64,000 nucleotides of DNA from Micromonospora siamensis (GCF_900090305.1 NZ_LT607751.1:5890001-5954000); one strand, 5' to 3'. Shown: positions 8,023 through 17,096, counted from the first letter of the stretch. Program-made: numbers and translations. Notes: a model not told the origin generated them from the letters alone.

Positions 8023-8979
8023 GTGACCACTGCACAGTCTGCCTGGGGCATCGGCCTCGCCACGATCACCGCTGACGATCAGGTGCTCGACACCTGGTAC
8101 CCGACCGGCAAGCTGGGCCTCGGCGAGCTGCCGCTGGTCCCCGGGGAGGACCAGGCCGACGTCCTGGACCTTCCGCCGGGCGCGATCGGCGAACGGGCGC
8201 TGCCCGGCCTGCGTACCGTCGAGGTGACCACGGTGATCGGCTCGCTGGACGACCCGATCTCCGACGCCTCCGACGCGTACCTGCGGCTGCACCTGCTCTC
8301 CCACCGCCTGGTGCGGCCCAACGAGCTCAACCTCGACGGCATCTTCGGCAAGCTGGCCAACGTGGCCTGGACCTCGGCCGGGCCGTGCCCGCCGGAGCGG
8401 GTGGACGAGCTGCGGGTCATCGAGCGGGCCGCCGGCCGCCACCTGGCCGTGTACGGGGTGGACAAGTTCCCCCGGATGACCGACTACGTGGTCCCGGCGG
8501 GCGTACGGATCGCCGACGCGGACCGGGTCCGGCTCGGCGCGCACCTGGCCGCCGGCACCACCGTGATGCACGAGGGCTTCTGCAACTTCAACGCCGGCAC
8601 GCTGGGCACCTCGATGGTCGAGGGCCGGATCGTGCAGGGCGTGGTGGTCGGCGACGGCTCCGACATCGGCGCAGGAGCGTCGATCATGGGCACGCTCTCC
8701 GGCGGCGGCACCGACAAGGTGCGCATCGGCGAGCGGAGCCTGGTCGGCGCGAACGCCGGCATCGGCATCTCGCTCGGCGACGACTGCGTGGTCGAGGCCG
8801 GTTGCTACGTCACCGCCGGCTCCAAGATCACGCTGCCGGACGGCCGGGTGGTCAAGGCCCGCGAGCTCTCCGGGGTGGACGGGCTGCTCTTCTGGCGCAA
8901 CTCGGTCAGCGGCGCGCTGGAGGCGAAGCAGCGCAGCGGCAAGGGCATCGAGCTGAACGCGGCGCTGCACGCCAACTGA
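8023..8979 (+). CDS. dapD: Tetrahydrodipicolinate N-succinyltransferase
   Basis: A 318-residue protein of the actinobacterial DapD type, close to the 317 residues of the M. tuberculosis enzyme. It starts GIGLATITADDQVLDTWYP. The central part has left-handed beta-helix hexapeptide repeats, with HEGFCNFNAGTLG, IGAGASIMGTLSGGG and IGERSLVGANAGIG. The enzyme transfers succinyl from succinyl-CoA to tetrahydrodipicolinate, the step before DapC and DapE. The GTG start is fixed by TACCGT 7 nt upstream, implying a leaderless mRNA. A 15-bp hairpin follows downstream. Confidence 0.94.
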   Translation: MTTAQSAWGIGLATITADDQVLDTWYPTGKLGLGELPLVPGEDQADVLDLPPGAIGERALPGLRTVEVTTVIGSLDDPISDASDAYLRLHLLSHRLVRPNELNLDGIFGKLANVAWTSAGPCPPERVDELRVIERAAGRHLAVYGVDKFPRMTDYVVPAGVRIADADRVRLGAHLAAGTTVMHEGFCNFNAGTLGTSMVEGRIVQGVVVGDGSDIGAGASIMGTLSGGGTDKVRIGERSLVGANAGIGISLGDDCVVEAGCYVTAGSKITLPDGRVVKARELSGVDGLLFWRNSVSGALEAKQRSGKGIELNAALHAN

Positions 8980-8994
8980 CGTTCGCCGCGCGGA

Positions 8995-9042
8995 GTGAGC
9001 CGGGTCTGCGAGCCCGGCAGTCGCGAACAGAGTCGGCACTGA
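8995..9042 (+). repeat. Degenerate mini-ORF repeat after dapD
   Basis: A GTGAGC start opens a 15-codon frame ending TGA. It shares CAGTCGCGAAC with the mini-ORF linking oppD and oppF (29880-29942). Here no gene follows on the same strand, so it is probably a stranded copy and not expressed usefully. Confidence 0.4.
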
Positions 9043-9050
9043 CCGGACCG

Positions 9051-9086
9051 CTCCGGGTCCGCGGCGCATCGGCCGCGGACCCGGAG
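9051..9086. terminator. Hairpin between convergent dapD and subtilase genes
   Basis: A perfect 15-bp stem (9051-9065 with 9072-9086) and a 6-nt loop. There is no T tract, as is common in GC-rich actinomycetes. It could serve both strands. Confidence 0.7.
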
Positions 9087-9093
9087 GTACGGC

Positions 9094-12000
9094 TCACCGC
9101 AGCCGGTAGGCCCCGATGATCCGCTCGGTCACCGTGCTGCCGGCCGCGTCCCGGGCTTCGGCCCGCAGCGAGACGTACCCGGCCCGGTCGGGGTGGCGCA
9201 CCACGGCCACCCAGCCCAACGGCGTGTGCCGCACCCGGGCCGGCTGCCACCTCTTCCCACCGTCGTACGACACGTCGACGGTGAGCGCCGTCAGCTTCGC
9301 CGTCGGCGCGCCGGGCTGGCGCTGCACCGCCACCGGGATGACGTACGGCCGCCCCTTCGGGGCGCTGTTGTCGATCCGCAGCGGCGGCGTGAAGCGGACC
9401 GCCATCGCCGGCAGCCGCACCCAGTCCTTGCCGGCCACGTGCCGGGACCGGAACGTCCAGGCGGCGCCGACCTCGCTGCTGAGGTCGGTGAAGCCACGCC
9501 GGGCCGAGGTCACGACCTTGTAGTCGGCCGCCCCCGGCGGCACGGTGAACTCGGCGTAGCCGGCCGAGTCGCTCTCGGCGAGCAGCTTGCCGTTGCGGTA
9601 GAGCGCGGTCCGCGCGGTGTCGTTCAGCGACCCGCCGGGGTGGCCCGCCGCGTCAGTGTGCACCGGCAGGATGACCAGCAGCGTGTCGCCGAGCCGGGTG
9701 ATGCCCTGCTCCGGCCAGCGGGGCTGCGGGAACGACGGCCCGTACGGCGCGGAGTTCCAGTCCTCGTGCGCGGTCCGGCCGGCCCGGTACGCGGTCGGCA
9801 CCGACTCCAGCACGGCCTTGACGTCCAGCCAGCCCTCCTCGGTCGGGGTACCGAAGTCCAGCTCGGAGGCCCAGCGCATCCCCGGGCTGGTGCTGTAGTG
9901 CTCGGTCCGCCGGCCGGGCAGCGGCGCGGCGAGGATCAGCGCCGAGCCGCCCGTGTTGTAGCCGGACTCCGGCATGACGTACCGCTCGGCCTGCATTCCC
10001 GGATAGCCACCCCGGAACCGGTGCACCACGGTGGCCAGGTCCCGCTGCCGGTAGTCCCGGACGAAGCCGGTCGGCATCCGGCCGGGGAAGACCTCGCTCA
10101 GCGCGTACAGGTAGGGGCTGGTCCGGGTCCCGTCGGTCCACTGGCTGGAGAGGCTGGCGACGAACCGGTCGGCGGAGACCCGGGGGCCCAGGTGGGCGGT
10201 GTACAGCCCGTCGAAGCCGGCCGCCCAGAGCCCGAAGCCGTAGATCACGTCCTTGCCGTAGTAGGTGGTGCTCAGGTCGATCAATTCCGGGCTGGCACCG
10301 GATCGGGGCACCGTCATCCCGACCGGCCGCCCCGCGCGGGCGGAGAGGGTGATCCGCTGGTCGTGGTCGACCACCATGTCGGGACGGGCGAGCATCGTGG
10401 TCTCCACCCAGTCGCCGGACCCGTCAGGCCGGTAGATCAGGCTGTTGAGCGCGTACCGACCCCTGGGGACGCGGACGGTGGCCTCGCCATCCGGGTCGTT
10501 GATGTCCAACGGAAATTCGAAGCGGTCCAGGTTGACCAGCGAGGTGTAGTGGTCGCCGGTCCGGGCGCCGGCGCGGTCCTCGGTCCGGATGGTCAGCGCG
10601 TAGCTCTCCACCTCCCGGTTCACCGCCAGCGGGGTGACCGCGACGGTGGTTCCCGCGTGGGCGACCAGCCGGCCGGTCCAGAAGCCGTCCGCCCCGCCGA
10701 GGCGGGTGTCTGCGGTGACGGTCACCTGGCCGGTGCCGCCGGCCGGCACGGTCAGCCGGGACGGGCTGACCCGGAACATCCCGGCCGGCGCGGGCCGTCC
10801 GCCCGGCCCGCTGATCTCGGTGCCGATCTCCAGCGTCAGCGGCCCGGTGCCGGCGTTGCGGTAACGGACCGTCCGGGTGATCGGCGCGTCGTCGCCGTGC
10901 GGCCACAGCGCCTTGCCGAACGAGACGCTGGCCGGATCGCTGGTGACCTGCTCGGTGATGGCGTGCGCCACGTCCACCCGGCCGGCGCCCTGCGCGAAGG
11001 CGGTCTGCGCCGGGTGCGGTTTCGCGGACGCCATCAGGAGGGCCTTGTACCGGCCGGCGTTCCAGCCGGGGTGCTGCTGGGCGAGGAGCGCCACCGCGCC
11101 GACCACGTGCGGGGTGGCCATCGAGGTGCCGGAGAGGGCGACGTACTTCTCCCCCACCGGTTCGCCGATCACGCCGTGGGCGGCCCGGGCGGCGACGATG
11201 CCGACGCCGGGGGCGGTGATGTCGGGCTTGATCGCGTCGTCACCGATGCGCGGGCCTCGACTGGAGAAGTCGGCCAGCTCGTCGTCGCGGTCCACCGCAC
11301 CGACGGCGAGGGCGGCGTCGGCGCTGGCCGGTGAGCCGACCGAGGCGTCGGACCCGTCGTTGCCGGCGGCGGTGACGAAGAGGGTGCCGGTCTGCGCGGT
11401 CAGCGTCTGCACGGCCTGCTCGAGCGGGTCGACCTCGGGGGTGTCCCAGCCGCTGAGGCTCATGTTGACCACGGTGGCGTGCTTCTCGGCCGCGGCCCAC
11501 TGCATGCCGGCGAGGATGGCCGAGTCGGTGCAGCCCTCGTCCTCGCAGACCTTGCCGGAGAGCAGGGTCGCGTCGGGGGCCACGCCCCGGTACTTCCCGC
11601 CGGAGGCGGCGCCGCTGCCGGCGATGATGGAGGCCACGTGCGTGCCGTGCCCGACCGTGTCGTCGTTCTCCGGGACGGCACTGAAGTTGCGGGCCTCGGC
11701 GACCCGGCCGGCCAGGTCGGGGTGGGTGAGGTCGACGCCGGTGTCGAGCACCGCGACGGTGACGCCCTTGCCGGTGAAGCCGGCCTTGTACGCGGCGGGC
11801 GCGCCGATCTGCGGCACGCTGTGGTCGAGGGTGACCCGCCGCCTGCCGTCGAGCCAGATCCGGTCGACACCCCCTGCCGTGTCGACGCGGGCGCCGGCCC
11901 GTCCGGTGGTGAGGCCAGCCCAGACCCCGGCGGTGTCGGTCTTCGTGGCCACCAGGGCCGCGCCGCCGATCGCCGGCAGGTCGCGGGTCACCCGGGTGCC

Positions 12001-12462
12001 GGCCGGCGTGGCCGTCGCCCGGCGGGCCACCCCCTGGCGGTACGACACCAGCAGCGGCAGCGTGTCCCGGTGGGCGTCGTCGTAGCCGGCGGCGATCAGC
12101 TCGGTGACGTCGAAGAGCCGCCGGTCGACCCGGCCGGCCCGGATCAGCGGCAGCGCGTCCTGCGGCAGCACGGTGAGATGGTCGCGGTCGCGGCGGACCA
12201 GGAATCCGATGCCGGCCCGGCCGGCGCCGGGGCGGACGGCGGCCCGGCCGGCGGCGGTGAGGGTGACCCGGTCACCGGTGAGCAGGGTGACGGTCGCCGA
12301 CCGGCCGGCGCCGGGCGGTGCGGCCGGGGCTGCGCTGGTCGGGGCTGCGGTGGCCGGCCCGGCCGGTGCGGTACGCGGTGCGGCGGAGACCGGCGCGTGC
12401 CCGCCGATCACCATCCCGAGCGTGAGGCCGAGGGCGGCCAGTTTTCTTCTGCTTCGGGGCAA
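9094..12462 (-). CDS. Secreted S8 (subtilisin-like) serine peptidase
   Basis: A 1122-residue protein. The N-terminus has basic residues, then AALGLTLGMVIGG and an Ala/Pro-rich stretch, a Sec signal peptide. A pro-region of about 200 residues precedes the catalytic domain. The triad is Asp240 in VAVLDTGVD, His272 in GHGTHVA and Ser447 in SGTSMATP; the oxyanion Asn lies in TAAGNDG. About 600 residues of beta-rich C-terminal sequence follow, with no recognised anchor. The start is TTG, chosen because AGGAGGAGG lies 5 nt upstream and no better start is in frame. It is likely an extracellular protein degrader; substrate unknown. The two GATG-type repeats and a 19-bp palindrome upstream may control it. 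Confidence 0.92.
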   Translation of the reverse strand: MPRSRRKLAALGLTLGMVIGGHAPVSAAPRTAPAGPATAAPTSAAPAAPPGAGRSATVTLLTGDRVTLTAAGRAAVRPGAGRAGIGFLVRRDRDHLTVLPQDALPLIRAGRVDRRLFDVTELIAAGYDDAHRDTLPLLVSYRQGVARRATATPAGTRVTRDLPAIGGAALVATKTDTAGVWAGLTTGRAGARVDTAGGVDRIWLDGRRRVTLDHSVPQIGAPAAYKAGFTGKGVTVAVLDTGVDLTHPDLAGRVAEARNFSAVPENDDTVGHGTHVASIIAGSGAASGGKYRGVAPDATLLSGKVCEDEGCTDSAILAGMQWAAAEKHATVVNMSLSGWDTPEVDPLEQAVQTLTAQTGTLFVTAAGNDGSDASVGSPASADAALAVGAVDRDDELADFSSRGPRIGDDAIKPDITAPGVGIVAARAAHGVIGEPVGEKYVALSGTSMATPHVVGAVALLAQQHPGWNAGRYKALLMASAKPHPAQTAFAQGAGRVDVAHAITEQVTSDPASVSFGKALWPHGDDAPITRTVRYRNAGTGPLTLEIGTEISGPGGRPAPAGMFRVSPSRLTVPAGGTGQVTVTADTRLGGADGFWTGRLVAHAGTTVAVTPLAVNREVESYALTIRTEDRAGARTGDHYTSLVNLDRFEFPLDINDPDGEATVRVPRGRYALNSLIYRPDGSGDWVETTMLARPDMVVDHDQRITLSARAGRPVGMTVPRSGASPELIDLSTTYYGKDVIYGFGLWAAGFDGLYTAHLGPRVSADRFVASLSSQWTDGTRTSPYLYALSEVFPGRMPTGFVRDYRQRDLATVVHRFRGGYPGMQAERYVMPESGYNTGGSALILAAPLPGRRTEHYSTSPGMRWASELDFGTPTEEGWLDVKAVLESVPTAYRAGRTAHEDWNSAPYGPSFPQPRWPEQGITRLGDTLLVILPVHTDAAGHPGGSLNDTARTALYRNGKLLAESDSAGYAEFTVPPGAADYKVVTSARRGFTDLSSEVGAAWTFRSRHVAGKDWVRLPAMAVRFTPPLRIDNSAPKGRPYVIPVAVQRQPGAPTAKLTALTVDVSYDGGKRWQPARVRHTPLGWVAVVRHPDRAGYVSLRAEARDAAGSTVTERIIGAYRLR

Positions 12463-12483
12463 CGGTTCCTCCTCCTGAGGCGT

Positions 12484-12510
12484 CTACATCGATGGGAGCT
12501 ACATCGATGG
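12484..12510. promoter_or_regulatory. Direct repeat of CTACATCGATGG upstream of the subtilase
   Basis: The 12-bp unit occurs at 12484-12495 and 12499-12510, a 15-nt period, and each copy contains the palindrome CATCGATG. It lies just upstream of the subtilase ribosome site and is a candidate regulator-binding site. Confidence 0.4.
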
Positions 12511-12522
12511 ATCGCCCCAGGA

Positions 12523-12541
12523 TTGCATACCAGGTATGCAA
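12523..12541. promoter_or_regulatory. 19-bp operator-like palindrome
   Basis: TTGCATACCAGGTATGCAA has perfect 9-bp arms around one base. It lies between the divergent subtilase and acetyltransferase genes. Its core CATACC-N-GGTATG is also found at 6589-6601. Confidence 0.5.
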
Positions 12542-12605
12542 CAGGGAGTCGCCAAGCCGACATATCTCGCCAAACAGCCGAACCGGCATCGGGCATGATC
12601 GACTC

Positions 12606-13160
12606 ATGGCATCCATGAAGGAACGCATGCTGGCCGGCGAGCCGTACATCGCCGAGGGCCCCGAGATCATGGCCGACCTGGACCGGGCCGCCCGACTGGC
12701 CGAACGCTTCAACACCAGCTCCGCGAGCGACCCGGAGGGCCGGCTGGCGGCCCTGAAGGAGCTGCTCGGCTCCGTCGGCGAGGACACCTGGATACGCCCA
12801 CCCTTCCACTGCGACTACGGCACCCAGATCCACCTCGGCCCGCGTTGCTTCGTCAACTTCAACGCGGTGTTCCTCGACGTCGCCCCGATCACCATCGGCG
12901 CGGACGTCCAGATCGGACCGAACGTCCAACTGCTCACCGCCACCCACCCGATCGAGCCGGAGGCCCGGCGGGCCAAGTGGGAGGGCTCCGCCCCGATCAC
13001 CATCGAGGACAACGTCTGGCTGGGCGGCGGCGTCATCGTGCTGGCCGGGGTGACCATCGGCGCCAACACCGTGGTCGGCGCCGGCGCGGTGGTCACCCGC
13101 GACCTGCCACCCAACGTGGTCGCCGTGGGTAACCCCGCCAAGCCGATCCGGACCCTGTAG
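12606..13160 (+). CDS. Sugar O-acetyltransferase (maltose/galactoside type)
   Basis: A 184-residue left-handed beta-helix acetyltransferase of the Maa/NodL/LacA family. It starts MASMKERMLAGEPY, typical of the family, so this ATG is preferred to one 114 nt upstream. The N-terminal helix is followed by FHCDYGTQIHLG, FVNFNAVFLD and hexapeptide repeats ITIGADVQIGPNVQL and VTIGANTVVGAGAVVTRD. The catalytic His is in LLTATHPIEPE. The C-terminal GNPAKPIRTL closes the fold. It would acetylate a sugar or related hydroxyl from acetyl-CoA; acceptor unknown. It is a single-gene unit divergent from the subtilase. Confidence 0.9.
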   Translation: MASMKERMLAGEPYIAEGPEIMADLDRAARLAERFNTSSASDPEGRLAALKELLGSVGEDTWIRPPFHCDYGTQIHLGPRCFVNFNAVFLDVAPITIGADVQIGPNVQLLTATHPIEPEARRAKWEGSAPITIEDNVWLGGGVIVLAGVTIGANTVVGAGAVVTRDLPPNVVAVGNPAKPIRTL

Positions 13161-13256
13161 ACGCCGTTTGAGCTGCCAATACGACGGATCGGCCGGTGGC
13201 CGGAAGCCCTCCGAGAGGCGCACTCTGGGTAGCTAGAGGGTTACCAGGGAGTGGGC

Positions 13257-15824
13257 ATGGTGGAGCGGGTGCTGGAACTGCGGGTGCACGGGGTCTCCAA
13301 CACCCCGCCCCAGCAGATCCTCGGGCTGCAACCGGAGCCGGGCGGCGCCGGGGCCCAGCCGTGGCTGGTCGCCGGGGGCGAGGTCACCGGTTTCTACCGG
13401 TCCACCGCCGCCCGGCCGGACGAGCCGATCGCCGTCGAGGCGTACAGCTGGGGGCAGTTGACCTCCGGCGCGCGGACCGCGCGCGACGTGGAGCGGGCGT
13501 TGTGGACCGTGCTGTTGCCGTTCACCCTCGCCAACGTGGCCCTCTACGCCCGGCCCGGCATCCCGGCCGACCCGGACCGGGAACGCTGGGGCAGCCGGTC
13601 GGGGCTCACCGCCTGGTTGATCCGGTTGTTCTGCCTGAGCCTCACCGTCACCCTGGTGGTCACCGTGACCGGGATCGGCGTCGACCTCGTCGGTTGGCAG
13701 TGCGTGGACCGCAGCTGCCTGGGGCAGCTGCCCGGGCCCTGGGAGTTCCTCGCCGACGGGTGGTGGGGGCAGGGCACCCGGGCGCTCGCCGTCGGCCTGC
13801 TGCTGCCGCTGGCCCTGCTCGTCCTACTGGGCCTCATCACCTGGCGTACCTATCAGTACGAGGCGGAGATGCCGGCCGAACCGCGCACCCGGCCGGCCGC
13901 CCCGGAGACCGAGGCGGAACCGCCGGCCAACCCCCTGCAGGATCCCACGTTCTGGTGCGGTGAGGGGCAGCTGCGCCGGGCCGGCCTGCTGCACCTGTGC
14001 ACCGGCGCGGCCGTCGCGGCGGCGGTGCCGTTGGCCGCGGTGATCCGGATGGACCCACCGCGGCACGCCCGGGCGGTGGTGGCCTGGCCGACCGCCGCCG
14101 TCCTCGGGGCGGTCCTGGTGATCGCCGTGGTCGCCGTCGGCCGTCCCTACCTGACCCGGCGTGGCGGGGACACCCCGCTCGGGCCGTGGAGCTTCGCGGT
14201 CGCCCTGCTCACCGGGCTCGGTCTGGTCGGGACGTTCCTGCTCCTGCTGCTGCCGGACGGGCCCGCCGGCCGGCCGCTGACCGACCTGCGGCCCCCGGCT
14301 GGCTGCGCGCGGGACGCCACCCTGCCGGGCTGCCGGGCCGACCGGTCACTGCCCGGCTACGACGGCGCCGTCGCCTGGTTCGCCACGTACCAGGTCCTGC
14401 TGCTGATCGCGATCGGCGCCGTTGCCCGGTCCGGCCGCCGAGGGCTGGTCCCGCCGGTGCTGGCCGGCACCCTGCTGCCGCCGGCGGTGATCTGGCTCCA
14501 CCCGGGACTTCCGGGACTGCCGCCGGCCCCGCCCGGGCTGGCGACCTGGATGGTCGCCGTGCCGGCCATCGCGGTGGCCGGCACCGGGTTGCTGCTGCAT
14601 CCGGTCCCGACCGACGGCGAGCAGCAACCACTCGGACCGCGAACCGGCATCGTCTGGGGCCGGCGCGGTCCGGCCCTCATCGCCGGCTTCGGCTGGCTGA
14701 TGGCCATCTCCTACTGTGCCGGACTGTTCTCCTGGGTCACCGACCGGCTCGACAAGGCGACCGGCCCAAACGGCCTGCCACCGGTACGGCAGCCCGAGCC
14801 GGTGCTCTGGGCCGGCCTCGGGTTCGTCGTCGCGCTGCTCGCCCTCGGCTGCACCGCGCTGCGCGCGGGGATGCTCTTCCACAACCTGCGCCGCCAGGAG
14901 TACGCCCGACTGACCCGCCCCGGCACCGGGCTCTCCGCGCACGACCTGCGGCGGTGCCGCGACGTCGCCCGGTTCCGGGCCCTGCATCAGCTGGTCGGCG
15001 ACCACGGGGTCCGGTTGATCGGTTGCTACGCCACGGCCGTCGCGGTGCTGGTCACCCTCACCTGCGCCGCCGCCCTCTCCCGCGACCGGCCCGCCCTCGA
15101 ACCGGTCGCCGGCTGGTGGGGTGTCCTGGACCGCGTCGCCGACGTCGGCGACTCGATGCTGGCCTGGCTGCCGGTGGTCATTGCCGGTGTGGGCCTGCTG
15201 GTCTACCGCAACGACACCGTGCGCCGCACCGTCGGCGTGTTCTGGGACGTCGGCACCTTCTGGCCCCGCGCGGCGCACCCGCTCGCCCCGCCCAGCTACG
15301 CAGAACGGGCGGTGCCGGAGCTGCAGACCCGGGTCGCCGGACTGCTCGGGCTACCGCCGAACGACCCGCGCCGGATGGACGGTGTGATCCTCTCCGGGCA
15401 CAGCCAGGGCGCCGTCATCTGCGCGGCGATGCTGTTCCAGCTGCCGCCCCGGTGGCGGCGGCACACCTGGTTCTTCTCCTACGGCTGCCAGCTCACCCGC
15501 CTCTACGGCCGCGTCTTCCCCGCCTACTTCGGCCCGGAACGGCTGCGCGCGCTCGCCACGGCGCTCACCCCGCCCGCCGGGTACGTCGCCTGGACCAACT
15601 TCTGGCGGGACACCGACCCGCTCGGCTGGCCGGTCGACGCCGGGGAACGGGACGTCCCGGTGGCCGACCCGGAGGCCCTGCACCCGAGCGGCGGCGAGGT
15701 GGCCGACCCGCCGATCCGCAACCACAGCGGCTACCCGGAGGCGCTTGAGTTCCGCCGGGAACGGGCGGTGGTGGCCCGGCTGCTGCGCCGGGCCGTGCCG
15801 TCACCCCGGCAGCGGGTCGGCTAG
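13257..15824 (+). CDS. Multi-pass membrane protein with split alpha/beta-hydrolase motifs
   Basis: An 855-residue protein with no family name I can assign. The N-terminus has ELRVHGVSNTPP, like the HG oxyanion strand of lipases. About twelve hydrophobic segments follow between residues 120 and 650. The soluble C-terminal 200 residues contain VILSGHSQGAVICAAML, a GHSQG nucleophile elbow, and later FFSYGCQLTRLYGR. Thus strands of a hydrolase fold may sit on both sides of a large membrane insert. The ATG is preferred over an in-frame GTG 6 nt upstream because AGGGAG is 5 nt before it. The gene ends 24 bp inside the convergent kinase gene. Hydrolase activity is inferred from motifs only. Confidence 0.8.
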   Translation: MVERVLELRVHGVSNTPPQQILGLQPEPGGAGAQPWLVAGGEVTGFYRSTAARPDEPIAVEAYSWGQLTSGARTARDVERALWTVLLPFTLANVALYARPGIPADPDRERWGSRSGLTAWLIRLFCLSLTVTLVVTVTGIGVDLVGWQCVDRSCLGQLPGPWEFLADGWWGQGTRALAVGLLLPLALLVLLGLITWRTYQYEAEMPAEPRTRPAAPETEAEPPANPLQDPTFWCGEGQLRRAGLLHLCTGAAVAAAVPLAAVIRMDPPRHARAVVAWPTAAVLGAVLVIAVVAVGRPYLTRRGGDTPLGPWSFAVALLTGLGLVGTFLLLLLPDGPAGRPLTDLRPPAGCARDATLPGCRADRSLPGYDGAVAWFATYQVLLLIAIGAVARSGRRGLVPPVLAGTLLPPAVIWLHPGLPGLPPAPPGLATWMVAVPAIAVAGTGLLLHPVPTDGEQQPLGPRTGIVWGRRGPALIAGFGWLMAISYCAGLFSWVTDRLDKATGPNGLPPVRQPEPVLWAGLGFVVALLALGCTALRAGMLFHNLRRQEYARLTRPGTGLSAHDLRRCRDVARFRALHQLVGDHGVRLIGCYATAVAVLVTLTCAAALSRDRPALEPVAGWWGVLDRVADVGDSMLAWLPVVIAGVGLLVYRNDTVRRTVGVFWDVGTFWPRAAHPLAPPSYAERAVPELQTRVAGLLGLPPNDPRRMDGVILSGHSQGAVICAAMLFQLPPRWRRHTWFFSYGCQLTRLYGRVFPAYFGPERLRALATALTPPAGYVAWTNFWRDTDPLGWPVDAGERDVPVADPEALHPSGGEVADPPIRNHSGYPEALEFRRERAVVARLLRRAVPSPRQRVG

Positions 15825-16448
15825 CCGGACCACCAGGTCCGCCCGGCCTGCGGTGCCGGCAACCAGCGCCGCGTTCGTCTCGTCGGTGCCCAACGCCCAC
15901 TGCCGGGCCTGCTCGGGTGACCGCCCGTACGCCTCGTGCCGGGCGGTCAGCCGGCGCAGCCGCAGCTCCGCGTCCAGATCGAGGAACCAGGCCTGGTGCA
16001 GCAGCGCCCGGACCTCGTCCCACGGGTATTCCGGAAGCAGCAGATAGTTGCCCTCGGTCACCACCAGCGTCACCTCGGGCGGCACCGCGATCGCCCCGGC
16101 GACAGGCTCCTCCAGGTCGCGGCGGAACTGCGGAGCGTACACGGTGGTGGGTTCCAGCCGGCGCAAGCGGCGCAGCAGCGCCACGTAGCCGTACGCGTCG
16201 AAGGTGTCGACCGCCCCCTTGCGGGCGTCCCGGCCGAGCCGGCGCAGCTCCGCCTGGGCCAGGTGGAAGCCGTCCATCGGCACCAGTGCCGCGGTCGGGC
16301 CGACCGCCGCGACCACCCGCTCGGCCAGGGTGGACTTGCCCGCACCGGGCGCCCCGGCGATGCCCAGCAGCTGCCGCGGCCCGTCGGCGGCCAGCACCCG
16401 GGCCCGGTCCACCAGGTCGTCGAGCGGCAGGGTGTGCGCCTCGGCCAT
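15801..16448 (-). CDS. Uridine-kinase-like P-loop nucleoside/nucleotide kinase
   Basis: A 215-residue kinase of the uridine kinase/phosphoribulokinase-like group. Walker A is GIAGAPGAGKSTLAE, followed by VPMDGFHLAQ, DTFDAYGYVALL and VVTEGNYLLLPEYPWDEV. Arg-rich RLRRLTARHEAYGRSPEQA forms the probable lid. Homologues phosphorylate nucleosides, sugars or pantothenate, so the substrate cannot be stated. Its ATG overlaps the stop of the upstream SIMPL gene as TGATG, indicating translational coupling. Its 3' end overlaps the convergent membrane-hydrolase gene by 24 bp. Confidence 0.85.
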   Translation of the reverse strand: MAEAHTLPLDDLVDRARVLAADGPRQLLGIAGAPGAGKSTLAERVVAAVGPTAALVPMDGFHLAQAELRRLGRDARKGAVDTFDAYGYVALLRRLRRLEPTTVYAPQFRRDLEEPVAGAIAVPPEVTLVVTEGNYLLLPEYPWDEVRALLHQAWFLDLDAELRLRRLTARHEAYGRSPEQARQWALGTDETNAALVAGTAGRADLVVRLADPLPG

Positions 16449-17089
16449 CAACTCAGGGCCGGTTCGCTGATCGTGAAGCGAGCCTGGACGACGGCGTTCA
16501 CGCCCTGCGGCTGCGGGTCCAGGTCCAGCTCCGGCGGCCCGCCAGCGGCGCCCCCACCCTTGAACGCCCGGCCCATCATCGGCACGCCGGCACCGTCGGT
16601 GTCGGAGAGCTCCAGCAGGCCGGTCACCCGGGCACCGAGCGCCTCGGCGTACTCCCGGGCGCGGGCCAGCGCGTCGGTGATCGCCGCGTGCCGGGCCTCC
16701 CGGTACGCCGGGCTGTCCGGGCGCAACGACCACCACGGCCCGGAGACCTCGACCTGGTCCTGGTCGGCCAGGCGCAGCATCAGCTCACCCAGGTCGGTGA
16801 AGTCGGTGACGGTGACCGTGGTGGCGACGCTGCCGTGATAGGCGACCACCCGTTCCCCGGAACGCTTCGTCTCCGGCCGCACCCACAGGTCACCGGTCTC
16901 CCGGTGGGCGATCACCGGCCCGTACGAGTCGAGCAGCACCCGCACCGCGGCGGCCCGCTCGGCCAGCCGGGTCAGGGTGGTCTCCCGGTCCCGGTCCCGG
17001 GCCGACGCCCGCACCGTGAACCGGGCCAGCTCGGGCGCCACCTCCCGGTACGCCTCGCCGCGTACCGCCACGACCGGAGCGTCCACCAT
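16448..17089 (-). CDS. SIMPL-domain (DUF541) protein
   Basis: A 213-residue protein. It starts VVAVRGEAYREVAPELARFTV, the typical opening of the SIMPL domain, and ends NAVVQARFTIS. The segment ARHAAITDALARAREYAEALG is the family helix. No signal peptide is visible, unlike the BP26/OMP28 exported members, so it may be cytoplasmic. The start is supported by TAGGGT 7 nt upstream, a leaderless promoter within the 47-bp gap to tyrA. It overlaps the downstream kinase gene by one base. Function of the family is poorly known. Confidence 0.8.
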   Translation of the reverse strand: MVDAPVVAVRGEAYREVAPELARFTVRASARDRDRETTLTRLAERAAAVRVLLDSYGPVIAHRETGDLWVRPETKRSGERVVAYHGSVATTVTVTDFTDLGELMLRLADQDQVEVSGPWWSLRPDSPAYREARHAAITDALARAREYAEALGARVTGLLELSDTDGAGVPMMGRAFKGGGAAGGPPELDLDPQPQGVNAVVQARFTISEPALS

Positions 17090-17096
17090 GACCAAC

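Noticed and set aside
6925..9069. dapE read as a 714-residue protein
   Set aside because: The N-terminal half is antisense to dapD and low-complexity. The true start is at 7998, with a -10 box 7 nt upstream.
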